NCBI RefSeq assembly: GCF_963676685.1
Contig: NC_092357.1
Coordinates: 18,403,607-18,467,606 of the forward strand
Source: Mytilus edulis
Lineage: Eukaryota > Mollusca > Bivalvia > Mytilida > Mytilidae
DNA length: 64,000 nucleotides
Direction: 5' to 3'
Numbering within the stretch: the stretch's first letter is position 1; the number at the start of each line of letters is the position of its first letter. The notes beneath the pieces were generated by a model that was not told the DNA's origin, did no database searches, and saw only the letters and a program-made list of their open reading frames with translations. Below are positions 1 through 12,400 of this stretch, one piece after another. A program made the position numbers and the translations under genes.

Positions 1-227
1 AAAAGTCTTCTTGAACATGCAAGAAATATTTGCCGCAGAACGTTTAGCAAACAACAATCAATCAACACATTTATAGCATCTATTCATTCCACATTATGGT
101 TAAATCTTGGTGGAAAGATAAAATAAGAATGGAAACTTAAAATGTGTCAAAGAGACAACAACCCAACCAAAGAGCAGAAGTTTTTTTGAATTTTACTACA
201 TGATTTTTTTTTTCTCCATTTTTTCAG
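1..227 (+). other. Intron end with repeat fragment
   Basis: Intron preceding the first dynein exon in the window. Bases ~128-176 match the start of a dispersed element (AATGTGTCAAAGAGACAACA) seen again near 38,790 and inverted near 62,850. Confidence 0.6.
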
Positions 228-467
228 CGCCACTTCTGTGTATTCTCTGTGAATTTCCCTAACTCCGATGCCTTGACAACAATCTATACCAGCATCCTAT
301 CACAACATTTATCGCTCAACCACTTTGCCGCAGGTGTACAGAAATATGCCCCGACACTTATCTCCGGAGCAGTGACGCTTCATAATAGAATAACCTCTAC
401 ATTCCTACCAACGGCTGTCAAATTTCACTATATCTTCAACTTGAGAGATTTGTCCAACATTTTCCAG
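228..467 (+). CDS. DNAH17: Dynein exon 1 of window (AAA3 C-terminal part)
   Basis: 80 codons starting at RHFCVF after a TTTTTTCAG acceptor and ending IFQ before GTGAGT. The motif [15 protein letters not shown] is typical of the AAA3 core after its Walker B region. Upstream bases 1-227 are intron; the preceding exon is outside the window. Phase 0 at both ends. Confidence 0.9.
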
Positions 468-3400
468 GTGAGTAAATTAGAACAAATCTTGACCAACTTA
501 GGTACCACATCAAAAAGTCAATGAAGGATAAAAAAAATTAATTCAAATAGTTTGGGGGGAGGGGGGGGTGTCAAAATTGCTGCTAGTTTTGCTAAATTGA
601 CATCGATTTTATATATATCCTTATTGGTCAATCAATTTTTCCAAAATGTAGTTAAGAGGGGAGTCAGTGAAAAAACTAGATGAATTAAGTTTTTTTATCC
701 TACATTGAACTTTTGATGTCGTCCCTTATTTCATAAAACATATTGGATGTGCTCCTTCTTTCTTACTTAAACATAACTAAATGCCCTGAACATGCACGAA
801 ATATTTTCCACTGGACATTAAGCAACCAAAAATCAATCACCCTAATTTAATTCAGAATTATTTTTATGATTTTCAATTAAAAAAATATGATCTGTCCTGT
901 TTCAAAAATTTGAAATTTTTTAAATGCAGTATGTTTTACAGTTTAAATTTGATTGGATGGACATTCATCATTTCTAAGTTTGGAATGGATCATATTAATT
1001 TTTCATCATTTGATAACTTACTAACTTAAATAAGAGAAAACAAAAGTTTCATTTTGGTTTTATCAATTTTCATAAGAGTGAAAAATAAAAATAAATTTAA
1101 TTTTTTTTTTAACAGGGAATCCTCTTTGCCATGCCAGATGCAGCTAAAACTCCCATTGACTTAGTGAGACTATGGCAACACGAGGCTGAGAGAGTGTACA
1201 GAGACAAACTAGTTGAAACCGCAGACTTGGAGGCATACGATAAACTAGTGAAAGATGTGGTCAAGAAATCGTTTGAAGACATTGATGAAACCGCTTTAGA
1301 AAAAGTACCTCTGATATTCTGTCACTTTGCTAATGGTATCGGTGACCCCAAATACAATATCGTAGAAAGTTTTGAAAGTTTGAACAAAATCTTGGTAGAG
1401 TCGTTAGATAATTACAATGAATTGAATGCAGTTATGAACCTTGTATTGTTTGCCGATGCCATGTCTCATATTTGCCGAATCAACAGAATTCTAGAATCGC
1501 CTCGTGGTAATGCTTTGTTGATTGGTGTGGGTGGTAGCGGTAAACAGAGTTTGTCACGACTGGCCGCGTTCATCAGTAGTTTGGACGTGTTTCAGATCCA
1601 ATTGAGAAAAGGATACAGTATTGCTGATTTAAAGCTTGACATTGCTGCCCTTTACATGAAAGCTGGTATTAAAAACATGGGCATGGTCTTCTTGATGACT
1701 GACGCACAGGTTGCTGACGAAAAGTTCTTGGTACTGATCAACGATCTGTTGGCTTCCGGTGAAATCCCAGATCTCTTCCCTGATGATGAGATTGAAAATA
1801 TAATTAATGGAATCAGGAATGAAGTTAAGGGGGTTGGAATAGAAGATACTAGAGAGAACTGTTGGAGCTTCTTTATTGATAAAGTCAGAAAGACTCTGAA
1901 GGTAATTATTCATGATTATAAAAGAAAACAAGTATCAGCTTTCCAAAAAAGATTGTCTAACCTCTGCAATTAATGTAGGAAAAGAACAAATTATTTATTA
2001 ATCAAATAATTTTATACAGTTATGACAAATTTGAATAAACATGGGAATGTAATGAAAATAAAAAAAATCATCTCACTTATTTTTCATGCTTTCCATGTTT
2101 CTGTGTTGATTGTTGATCAAGGTCAGGATTGGTATACTTCGTCAACAAAACCTGGAAGTTAATTTAGAGCTCAAGTTTTTGATCAACAATCCTCAAATGA
2201 ATTTTTTTTGGTAGATTATATTCATGGATAAGTAATAAATGTAAAATATGTGCACAGAGGACTTAGTTATGTATATATGCATGTATTGGTCTAACAATTT
2301 TCATAACATTATTATCACCAGAAACTAGTTTTATATATCTCTAGATAGTAAGGTACATGCTTTCAATGATAGAAGTTTTTGATTTAACATTGAAACACCT
2401 TGAATATTGGAAAATTATTTCTGTGAATGCTGAAATAATTGCATGCATTTATTATTGCAAAGAATCTTCCACAAGGAGAAATAATTATAATGATTTATGA
2501 AATATGCATACAGAAATATATATTAGTTTTAGACAATTTCTCATTGTGATACTCCCCCTTGGGCATTACTTGTATTGATAAAAAACTCACAATTTACAGT
2601 ATGTGAAAATCATTGATACTTTGTCAATTTTAAGAGCATGTAAAAATATATTGAACTAATTGATTTTTTGTTATTTTAGGTTGTTTTGTGTTTCTCACCT
2701 GTTGGATCAGCACTGAGAGTTAGAAGTCGTAAGTTCCCTGCCGTCACCAACTGTACCTGTATAGACTGGTTCCATGAGTGGCCTGTGGAAGCTCTCAACT
2801 CTGTGTCAGCCAGGTTCTTAGAAGACATAGAAATGTTATCGGTAAATTAATTGTTGTGTAGATGTTTTATTGTTTTAGTGCTGTTGGGCTTCTGCTTAAT
2901 TGGCATATACCCAAAATCTCTTTTTATGATAAAACTTGTATGTTAGAGTTAAATCTTGATTGCTCCGAAAATGAGTAATGTAATTAAATCAGAATTCCAA
3001 TTTAAAGATAATGCAAAGAATTCAATTGAGATAAGAAAAACATTTTAATAAGATATCACTTCTCTGTCATCCAAGTAGAAAATATGAATATACATGTATT
3101 ATCAAAGGGTTTTATGATTCATTTAAAATGATGATTTTTTTTTTATATATATATATTATAAGTAGCTTTTTTAATTGAATTTTTAAATTGTTTTATTTTC
3201 ACAATGATCACTGTATGAAAAAAAAACTCCTATGATATAATAAAAAGCTTATTATGTATCAAGATTGATGTACATTTCATCTTCATTTGCAGCCGGAGAT
3301 GAGAGAATCTATTTCTGAGTTTATGGGATATGTACATACCTCTGTCAACACCATGTCACATGCTTATCTCACAAATGAACGTCGTTACAATTACACCACA

Positions 3401-6400
3401 CCAAAAAGTTTCTTAGAACAAATCAAACTTTATCAGAATTTACTGGAGAAACAGAATGTTGACCTACAAGGAAAGATTGTTCGTCTAGAAAATGGTTTGG
3501 AAAAACTAAGAAGTACCGCTACACAAGTAGACGATCTCAAATCGAAATTAGCATCACAGGAAGTAGAATTAGCCCAGAAAAACGAAGATGCTAACAAATT
3601 GATTAGCGTCGTAGGTGCTGAAACAGAAAAAGTGTCAAAAGAAAAGGCGATTGCTGACGAAGAAGAGAGAAAAGTGTCCAAGTTCAGCGAGGAAGTCGCT
3701 AAGAAACAGAAAGCCTGTGAAACAGATTTGGCAAAAGCAGAACCAGCCTTGTTAGCAGCCCAAGAAGCTTTGAATACTCTCAACAAGGTAATTAAATCTT
3801 TATATTATATTGATTTTCCTGCCTTTATTTTGGGTCTGATTTTAAGCCCCATTCCCAAATAGAAAAACCCTATTTTTTTCTTATTGGTGTAAAAAAAAAA
3901 TTATATAAAAATGCACCAAAAAAAAAAAATGATATGTTGAAATTTGGTTATGATAGAAAATTGAAATTTTAATAAATAACCTCATTAAACTATGATGAAA
4001 ACAATGATTTATATTTTCCCCAATTCAAGTGTAATATACAATACATTTTCCAAATTGCCTAGGGCCCAGGTCCTTGTAAAAGGTAAGAAAATCACTGTAT
4101 TAATTTACTCTTTGAAATAACATTGATATTTTGAAGTCTTGATAAATTAATTTAACTATTAAAATACGGAGGTGTGGTATGATTGTTAATGAGACAAATA
4201 TCCACCAGATTGAAAATGAAGTTGATTTAAAGAATTGTAGGCTGCATTACATCCTTCAACAATGAGAAAAACCTATAGTGTATAGTCTGCAATATATTGC
4301 TTGCAGGGCATTTAAATATAAAACAATTCAAACATTTAAACTAATAGCCTAATTTTATATTAGCAAACAGTTTACAAAAAAACAGATATGACAGACATGA
4401 ACTGACAACAATCACTTTACTATAGGCTCCTATGTTGAGATAACTATCTTTTTACTTTTTATTTATTATTATTTTTTCTCTTCTTTTTTACCAGACTAAC
4501 CTGACAGAATTGAAATCTTTTGGTTCTCCTCCACCAGCTGTAATCAATACTCTGGGTGCAGTCATGTGTTTAATGGCACAAGGAGGCAAAGTCCCTAAAG
4601 ATAAAAGTTGGAAAGCTGCCAAGAGTACAGTCATGAACAAGGTAAGAGTACATTCATGAACGAGATGAGAGTAGTCATGAAAAGCTGTTACATTCTCTAG
4701 AAAGTGGGTAAATGTGTTTTTTAGTTTTACCTTAAAGCAGACCTATATATAAACAGAAGAAATGGTATGATTGCCAATGAGACAACTTACCACAAGAAAC
4801 CAAATGTCACAGAAATTAACAGCTATATGTCACTGAAGGCTGAACTTTTGTAACTATAGACAATACTATTTCCCATAAGAATAAGAATAAGAATTTTATT
4901 AGTGTAAAATCCAAACAATAGGATTGTTACTAAAATACATAAAAACAAAACAAAAAACAAAAAAACAGTCAGACAGACAGACAGGCATATTAATTTCACA
5001 AAACATAGACATTAAACACTACAAACATGTATCATTGAAAGAAAAAAAAAATATATAGATTATTAATATTAATTATAATACTATTTTTGACATAGGAACT
5101 CCTTTTATGACTCAAAGTGTGCCACTTTTACTATGAAATTTCATAAAAAAAATTATACCCTTAATTATGGAAAGTTCATATGCACTACTTTTTTTCAAAA
5201 ATCAAACCATTTAGCTGTGTGAAATTTTGAATGACATCTTTCATTATAAACTTGTTCTGAATATACATGAAATGATTGCCACTAGATATTAAACAAACAA
5301 CAATTAATCAGTTATTTTTATATTTTTTTTTTCTTAATAGGTTGACCAGTTCTTGGATAACTTAGTCAACTATGACAAAGACAATATTCATGAAAATTGT
5401 CAGAAGGCTGTAGCACCCTATATGCAAGACCCTGAATTTAACCCTGACTTCGTAAGAGGGAAGTCGCTGGCTGCTGCTGGTCTCTGCTCATGGGTAATTA
5501 ACATCATCACATACTACGAGGTATACTGCACAGTAGAACCCAAACGTAATGCCTTAGCACAAGCTAATTCTGAATTAGCCGCTGCAACCGAAAAGTTGCG
5601 TCTTATTAGAGCCAAATTAGCAGCACTGGAAGCTGACTTGGCCAAACTTACAGCAGAATTTGAAAAAGCTACCAATGAAAAGCTCAGATGTCAACAAGAG
5701 GCTGAAATGACTGCTAAAACTATTGAGTTAGCCAACAGATTGGTTGGAGGCTTGGCATCAGAAAATGTCCGTTGGGCTGAAGCAATTGGTAACTTCAAAA
5801 TACAAGAAAAGACTCTCCCTGGTGATGTATTATTGACCACTGCGTTTGTGTCATATGTCGGTTGTTTCACCAAACAATACCGTCTAGATCTAATGGACGG
5901 ACACTGGGTTCCATATTTGAAGGGATTGAAGAGCCCAATTCCAGTAACAGAGAACCTTGATCCACTGACCTTGCTCACAGATGATGCTCAGGTTGCTTCC
6001 TGGAACAATGAAAGTCTCCCTAGCGACAGAATGTCAACAGAAAATGCCACCATTTTGTCAAACTGTGAAAGATGGCCGCTGATGATAGATCCTCAATTAC
6101 AAGGTATTAAGTGGATCAAAACCAAATATGGAAATGATCTTAAAATCATTCGTCTTGGGCAGAAGGGTTATCTTGATGCAATTGAGAAGGCTGTCGCTAA
6201 CGGTGATGTGGTTCTTATTGAAAACATCGGAGAAAATGTGGATCCTGTATTGGATCCATTGATTGGTCGTAACACAATCAAGAAAGGTCGTGCCATAAAG
6301 ATGGGTGACAAAGAGGTTGATTATCATCCTGACTTCAAGTTGATTATGCAGACAAAATTGGCTAATCCTCATTACCAACCAGAAATGCAAGCTCAGACAA

Positions 6401-9400
6401 CTCTCATCAACTTTACCGTCACAAGAGATGGATTGGAAGATCAGTTGTTGGCAGCTGTCGTCAGCAAGGAAAGACCTGATTTAGAAAAACTCAAAGGTGA
6501 CTTGACCAGACAACAGAATCAATTCAAAATCACACTGAAAGAACTTGAAGACTCGCTCTTGGCTCGTTTATCTGCTGCCGAAGGAAACTTCTTGGGTGAT
6601 TATGCGCTGGTTGAAAATCTTGAACATACTAAGAGAACTGCAGCTGAGATTGAAGTGAAAGCTATAGAAGCAAAGAAGACAGAAATTGACATTAACCTCG
6701 CCAGAGAGAATTACAGACCAGCTGCTAGTAGGGCATCTCTTCTTTACTTCATCCTGAATGACCTGAACAAAATTAATCCAATGTACCAGTTCTCACTTAA
6801 GGTAAGCTGAATTTTTATGAAGTTACTGTAAACTTTATCTATCATAATCTGGGATCATATTTCTAAGTTTCATTCAATTCTACCGAAATTTATAAAGAAG
6901 CTTTTTAGAAAATTCTTTTTTACTTATTTATACAGCTGTAGTCCTTTTACTAAATCATCAGCAAGTCAAGATTTACAAATACTTAAACATTTCCAGATCT
7001 TCACGCAACTCTAATTGAAGTTATTGCCCTTGTATGATTATTTTTTCTCCCTTTTTTGTCTTTTGTTTTCGGAATCTACACTAGATAGAGAGAAAATACA
7101 AATGGCAAAAATGATCATCAAAAATCAAATCAAATCAGTTACATGGCCAAAATGGTCAATCCACTGTATGTAGGTAATTTGGCCTTTTAAGTGTTTACCT
7201 GAGGAAGATTGATTTTACTACCTGTAGTTTTTTGTGCTATTAAACAATTGGAATAGAATTAACAACTTCTCAAATAAATTTGTATGATAAAGCAGTCATA
7301 GAATTGATGATGTTTAAATTATAATCCTAGTATACATGCTGATATATTTTCATAAGAAGTAAAACAATTATTTCTTTTTCAGGCTTTCAGTGTTGTATTT
7401 GAGAAAGCTATAGACAAGGCAGAACCATCGGAAGAATTGAAAGAGAGAGTAAACAATTTGATTGACTGTATAACATACTCTGTATTCATGTACACAGCTA
7501 GAGGTCTGTTCACCAGAGACAAGATCATATTCACAGCACAGATGACATTCCAGGTTAGTAAGAGAGAGTATTTGATTGACTGTAAAGGGTCTCACTTATT
7601 TGTGATAATTTAACAGTGAAAACTAGTGATTATTGGTGATTAACTATGAAGTACAGTAAAACCTGGAAAACCTGTCTTGTCTGGTCACCTGAAATTTTTC
7701 TAATCCTGCTGTAAAAATACCTATGCAATTGAACCTCAAATTAAGGTCACCTATGGTGAAAGGTCACTATTCTTTGGAACAGCAGACAAACTTCATGTAC
7801 AGATTTGACTGTACCACTCTATTAATTCATAATATAAATACTGTAAAAGTTCAAGTCAGAGTGTATTCACTTCTAATCTCCACCAATCAAGTTAGAGTGT
7901 ATTTACACTCCAAATTCCTCCAATAGAATTAGAGTGTAGTCACTTAGAATCTCCACCAATCAAACCAGAGTGTATTCACTCTAAATCTCCACCAATGAAA
8001 TCAAAGTGTATTCACTCCAATTCTTCACCAATCAAATTCTAGTGTATTCACTCCAAATCTTTACCAACCAAATAATGGTGTATTTACTCCAAATCATCAC
8101 AAATCAAATCAGAGTGTAGTCACTTAGAATCTCCTCCAATCAAATGATATTGTATTTTCTCCAAGTGTCTTTCAATCAAGTCAGTGTGTATTCACTCCAA
8201 ATGTCCTTCAATCAAATCAGAGTGTTTTCACTCCAAATATCCTTCAATCAAATCAGAGTGTATTCACTCCAAATATCCACCAATCAAATTTGAGTGTATT
8301 CACTCAAAATCTCCTCCAATGGAATCAGAGTGCATTCACTCCAAATCTTCACCAAACAAATCTGAGTGTATTCACTCCAAATCTTCACCAATCAATTCAG
8401 AGTGTATTCACTCCAAATCTCCACCAATCAAACCAGAGTATTCACTGCAAATCTCCACCAATCAAACCAGAGTATTCACTCCAAATTTCCACTAATCATT
8501 CTGTTTCATTGTGAGTTTTTGTATTAATTGAGTTGTGTATACTGTAATTTATTTCTATTGTTTTTAGATATTACTGATGGCTAAAGATATCAATCCAGCA
8601 GAATTGGACTTCTTATTAAGATTCCCTGCTACTCCCAATGTGACAAGCCCTGTAGACTTCATGAATAATAACAGCTGGGGAGGAATTAAGGTTTGTAATC
8701 TTTTTCTAGGTAAATTTCTCCTTATTGGAGCACTCATTTCACATGGTTGAAAATATAAAAATCTTATTTTCAAATATTGAAATTAATATGATGAAAAGGT
8801 AGTAAGGGGATACTGTAGATTCATTTATTTTTGTGGGTACTAATTTTCGTGGAATAAGGAAAACTTGCATGTTCATGGAAATTTAATTTCGTAACTAGGA
8901 TAAATATTGGTATCATAGGAATAATACTGAATCCACTGTATTATTTATCTTTCGTTCGTCAGTTTGTCTGTACTGCTTCAGGTTAAAGTTTTTGGTCAAA
9001 ATAGTTTTTAATGAAGATAAAGTCCAATCAACTTGAAACTAAGTACGCATGTTCCTTATAAATGATTTTTCTAATTCTAATGCCAAATTAGAGATTTCCC
9101 CCATTTTCACGGTCCACTGAACAAAGAAATTGATAGTGCGGATATGGCATCTGTGTACTGGGGACACATTCTTGTTTAAATTTGATTTTTTTTTCTAAAA
9201 GAAATGCACTATGAAATAACTGTTTTCTCCAGGAACCTATTTTTATGCCCCACCTACGATAGTAGAGGGGCATTATGTTTTCTGGTTTGTGCGTCTGTTC
9301 GTCCGTCTGTCTGTCCGTTCGTCCGTCTGTCCCGCTTCAGGTTAAAGTTTTTGGTCAAGGTAGTTTTTGATGAAGTTGAAGTCCAATCAACTTGAAACTT

Positions 9401-12400
9401 AGTATGCATGTGCCCTATGATATGATCTTTCTAATTTTAATGCCAAATTAGAGTTTTAACCCCAATTTTACGGTTCACTGAACATAGAAAATGATAGTGC
9501 AAATTTCAGGTTAAAGTTTTAGGTCAAGGTAGTTTTTGATAAAATGGAATTCCAATCAACTTAAAACTTAGTATACATGTTCCCTTTGATAAGATCATTC
9601 TAATTGTAATACCAAATTAGAGAATTTATTCCAATTACACGGTCCACTAAACATAGAAAATAATAGTGTGAGTGGGGCATTTGTGTACTGTGGACACATT
9701 CTTGTTTTATTCTAGTTACCTTTATTTTAACAGGCTATGTCTAACATGGATGACTTCCGTAACTTGGACCGTGACATTGAAGGCTCAGCTAAGAGGTGGA
9801 AGAAGTTTGTAGAGAGTGAAGCTCCAGAGAAGGAGAAGTTCCCACAGGAATGGAAGAATAAAACATCTCTTCAGAAACTATGTATGATGAGAGCTCTGAG
9901 ACCCGACAGAATGAGTTATGCTGTTACGTAAGTAGTGATAATATATACTGTAAACTATGTATGATGAGAGCTCTGAGACCCGACAGAATGAGTTATGCCG
10001 TCACGTAAGTAGTGAAAATATATACTGTATGTATGATGAGAGCTCTGAGACCCGACAGAATGAGTTATGCTGTTACGTAAGTAGTGAAAATATATACTGT
10101 ATGTATGATGAGAGCTCTAAGACCCGACAGAATGAGTTATGCCGTCACGTAAGTAGTGAAAATATATACTGTATGTATGATGAGAGCTCTGAGACCTGAC
10201 AGAATGAGTTATGCTGTTACGTAAGTAGTGATAATATATACTGTATGTATGATGAGAGCTCTAAGACCCGACAGAATGAGTTATGCCGTCACGTAAGTAG
10301 TGATAATATATACTGTATGTATGATGAGAGCTCTGAGACCGGACAGAATGAGTTATGCTGTCACGTAAGTAGTGATAATATATACTGTAAACCGACCTAT
10401 TTTCGCAAGCGATTTATTTTAGTGACTTTTGCAAGTAGAAAAATAACATGAATATAAATCATTGCAAATAAGTAAATCTTTATTAATCTACATCAAGTAA
10501 ATAAGAAAATTGCGAAATGCACTAGAATTGGTATAACGCGAAGTAAAGTATCTTTGAAAATGAAAATGATTATCAATACATCTATAAGCTTATCCGATAT
10601 ATTGGGTTGTTAAGTGTCTTTACAAAATCTGTTACTGTTTGAAAATTAAGTTTATATAAGAAGTCTACAAAAAATCTTCTTTTAATTTGTATGTGAATGT
10701 TCCAAAAAACAGTCAAAGTATGATACATGTACGTGTATACATGCATTTGCATAAGCTTGATTTTTTTCCAACACAGCTGATTTCTAGTAAAAATTAATCA
10801 ATGATTTCATTAATAGCCAAATAAAAAAAAAGTATTCTTTAATTTTAGCCAAAAGTTAAGGCCTCTCCTTCTTTTATTTCAATTATTTGTTAATTTTTTT
10901 TATCACTTGAAAATATTACACATAGTTATAATTTCAAAACTTAGTCAGCTATAAAAGACCCAGAAATGACTAAAATATGCTTTCAGGGACCTTATTTAAC
11001 CACTTGAACCACCTTCCACCTCTAATGGACCACCATCATTTGGTTGACTATTAGGTCAGTTTGGTCTGTCCAAAGTTACTTTTGATGGAACTTTTTTTTT
11101 AGCAGAAACAACAAAGAGAATGAATAACATATATTTATACATTGTTTATTTTTAGTGACTTTGTGACAGAGAAACTTGGAAACAAATACACAGAAGGAAG
11201 GAGTGTTGACTTTGCATCATCTTACGAGGAATCAGGTCCCGGCACACCAATATTCTTTATCCTGTCCCCTGGTGTCAATCCCTTGAAGGATGTGGAAGTT
11301 ATCGGGAAAAAGCTTAAATTTACTGATGATGATAAAAACTTCCATAACATTTCACTAGGTCAAGGTCAGGAAGTTGTTGCTGAACAAGCGTTAGATATTG
11401 CTGCCAAAGAGGGACACTGGGTTATTTTACAGGTAAGTTACAATTCACCGTTTCCGATTCTAATGCATTCTGGGTAATATTTTATTTAATAGTGTATGCC
11501 TAAACATTGTGATTTGTTTAAAATGTTCTAAACAATAGAAATTCAACTAATGACACATTTCATTTTTTTTTTGGTGTACAAAATTAATAATAAAATTTGT
11601 TAACTAATCAAAATTATTTTCTATAGTATTATTACACTGGAAATGTTAAGAGAATTTTACCCTTGGTTGATTAAAATTTTTGAGCAATGAACTGTCTCGT
11701 TGTTAATCAAAGTTGTTAGGTTATTATAATTTATTTCTACAGTATTATGATATTAAAGCAATTGTTCACTAACAGTCTTTGTTAAACCACATGACAGAAA
11801 GAAATGACTTTCATCATCAATATCAAAATAAACAACATTTGCGTAATTGTTTTTTCAGAATGTCCACTTGGTGCAAAAGTGGTTAGCTACCCTTGAAAAG
11901 AAGCTAGAGAAGTATGGTGAAGAGAGTCACGACAGCTATCGTGTGTTTATTAGTGCTGAACCAGCAGGTTTACCTGAATACCACATTATACCACAGGGTA
12001 TCCTAGAGGCTGCCATAAAAATCACCAATGAACCTCCAACTGGCATGTTTGCTAATTTACATAAAGCTTTGGACAACTTTGACCAGGTAATTTGTTTTTT
12101 TCTTTTGGAGTTAAGTCTCCTTTCATTACTGTCCAGGGTCTCTTTTCAAAAATATCATACAACTAAAATTGATTGCATTACTAAATTCTACAGAAGTGAT
12201 TTTGACTTATGAATATTATTTACTGTACATTTTGTTTGCACAAGAATAGCTATTTATTTTCTAGAGAATGAAACACAAACTGCTTTAAATAGAAAATCAA
12301 AAGATATGGGGTATCCATCCATGACACAGAATCAGTATGTGCTCAGCAAAAAACATACTTAAAGCAAAGGAACAGCAAAAATTGGAGATGATATTGAACA

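Noticed and set aside
8184-8514. Repeat-containing ORFs with 12-residue period
   Set aside because: Shadow of the 36-bp intronic minisatellite; frames overlap each other and neither continues into dynein.
9957-10451. ORFs with repeated [14 protein letters not shown]
   Set aside because: Out-of-frame reading of the tandem exon-end array; the true dynein frame stops in every copy after GTAAGT.
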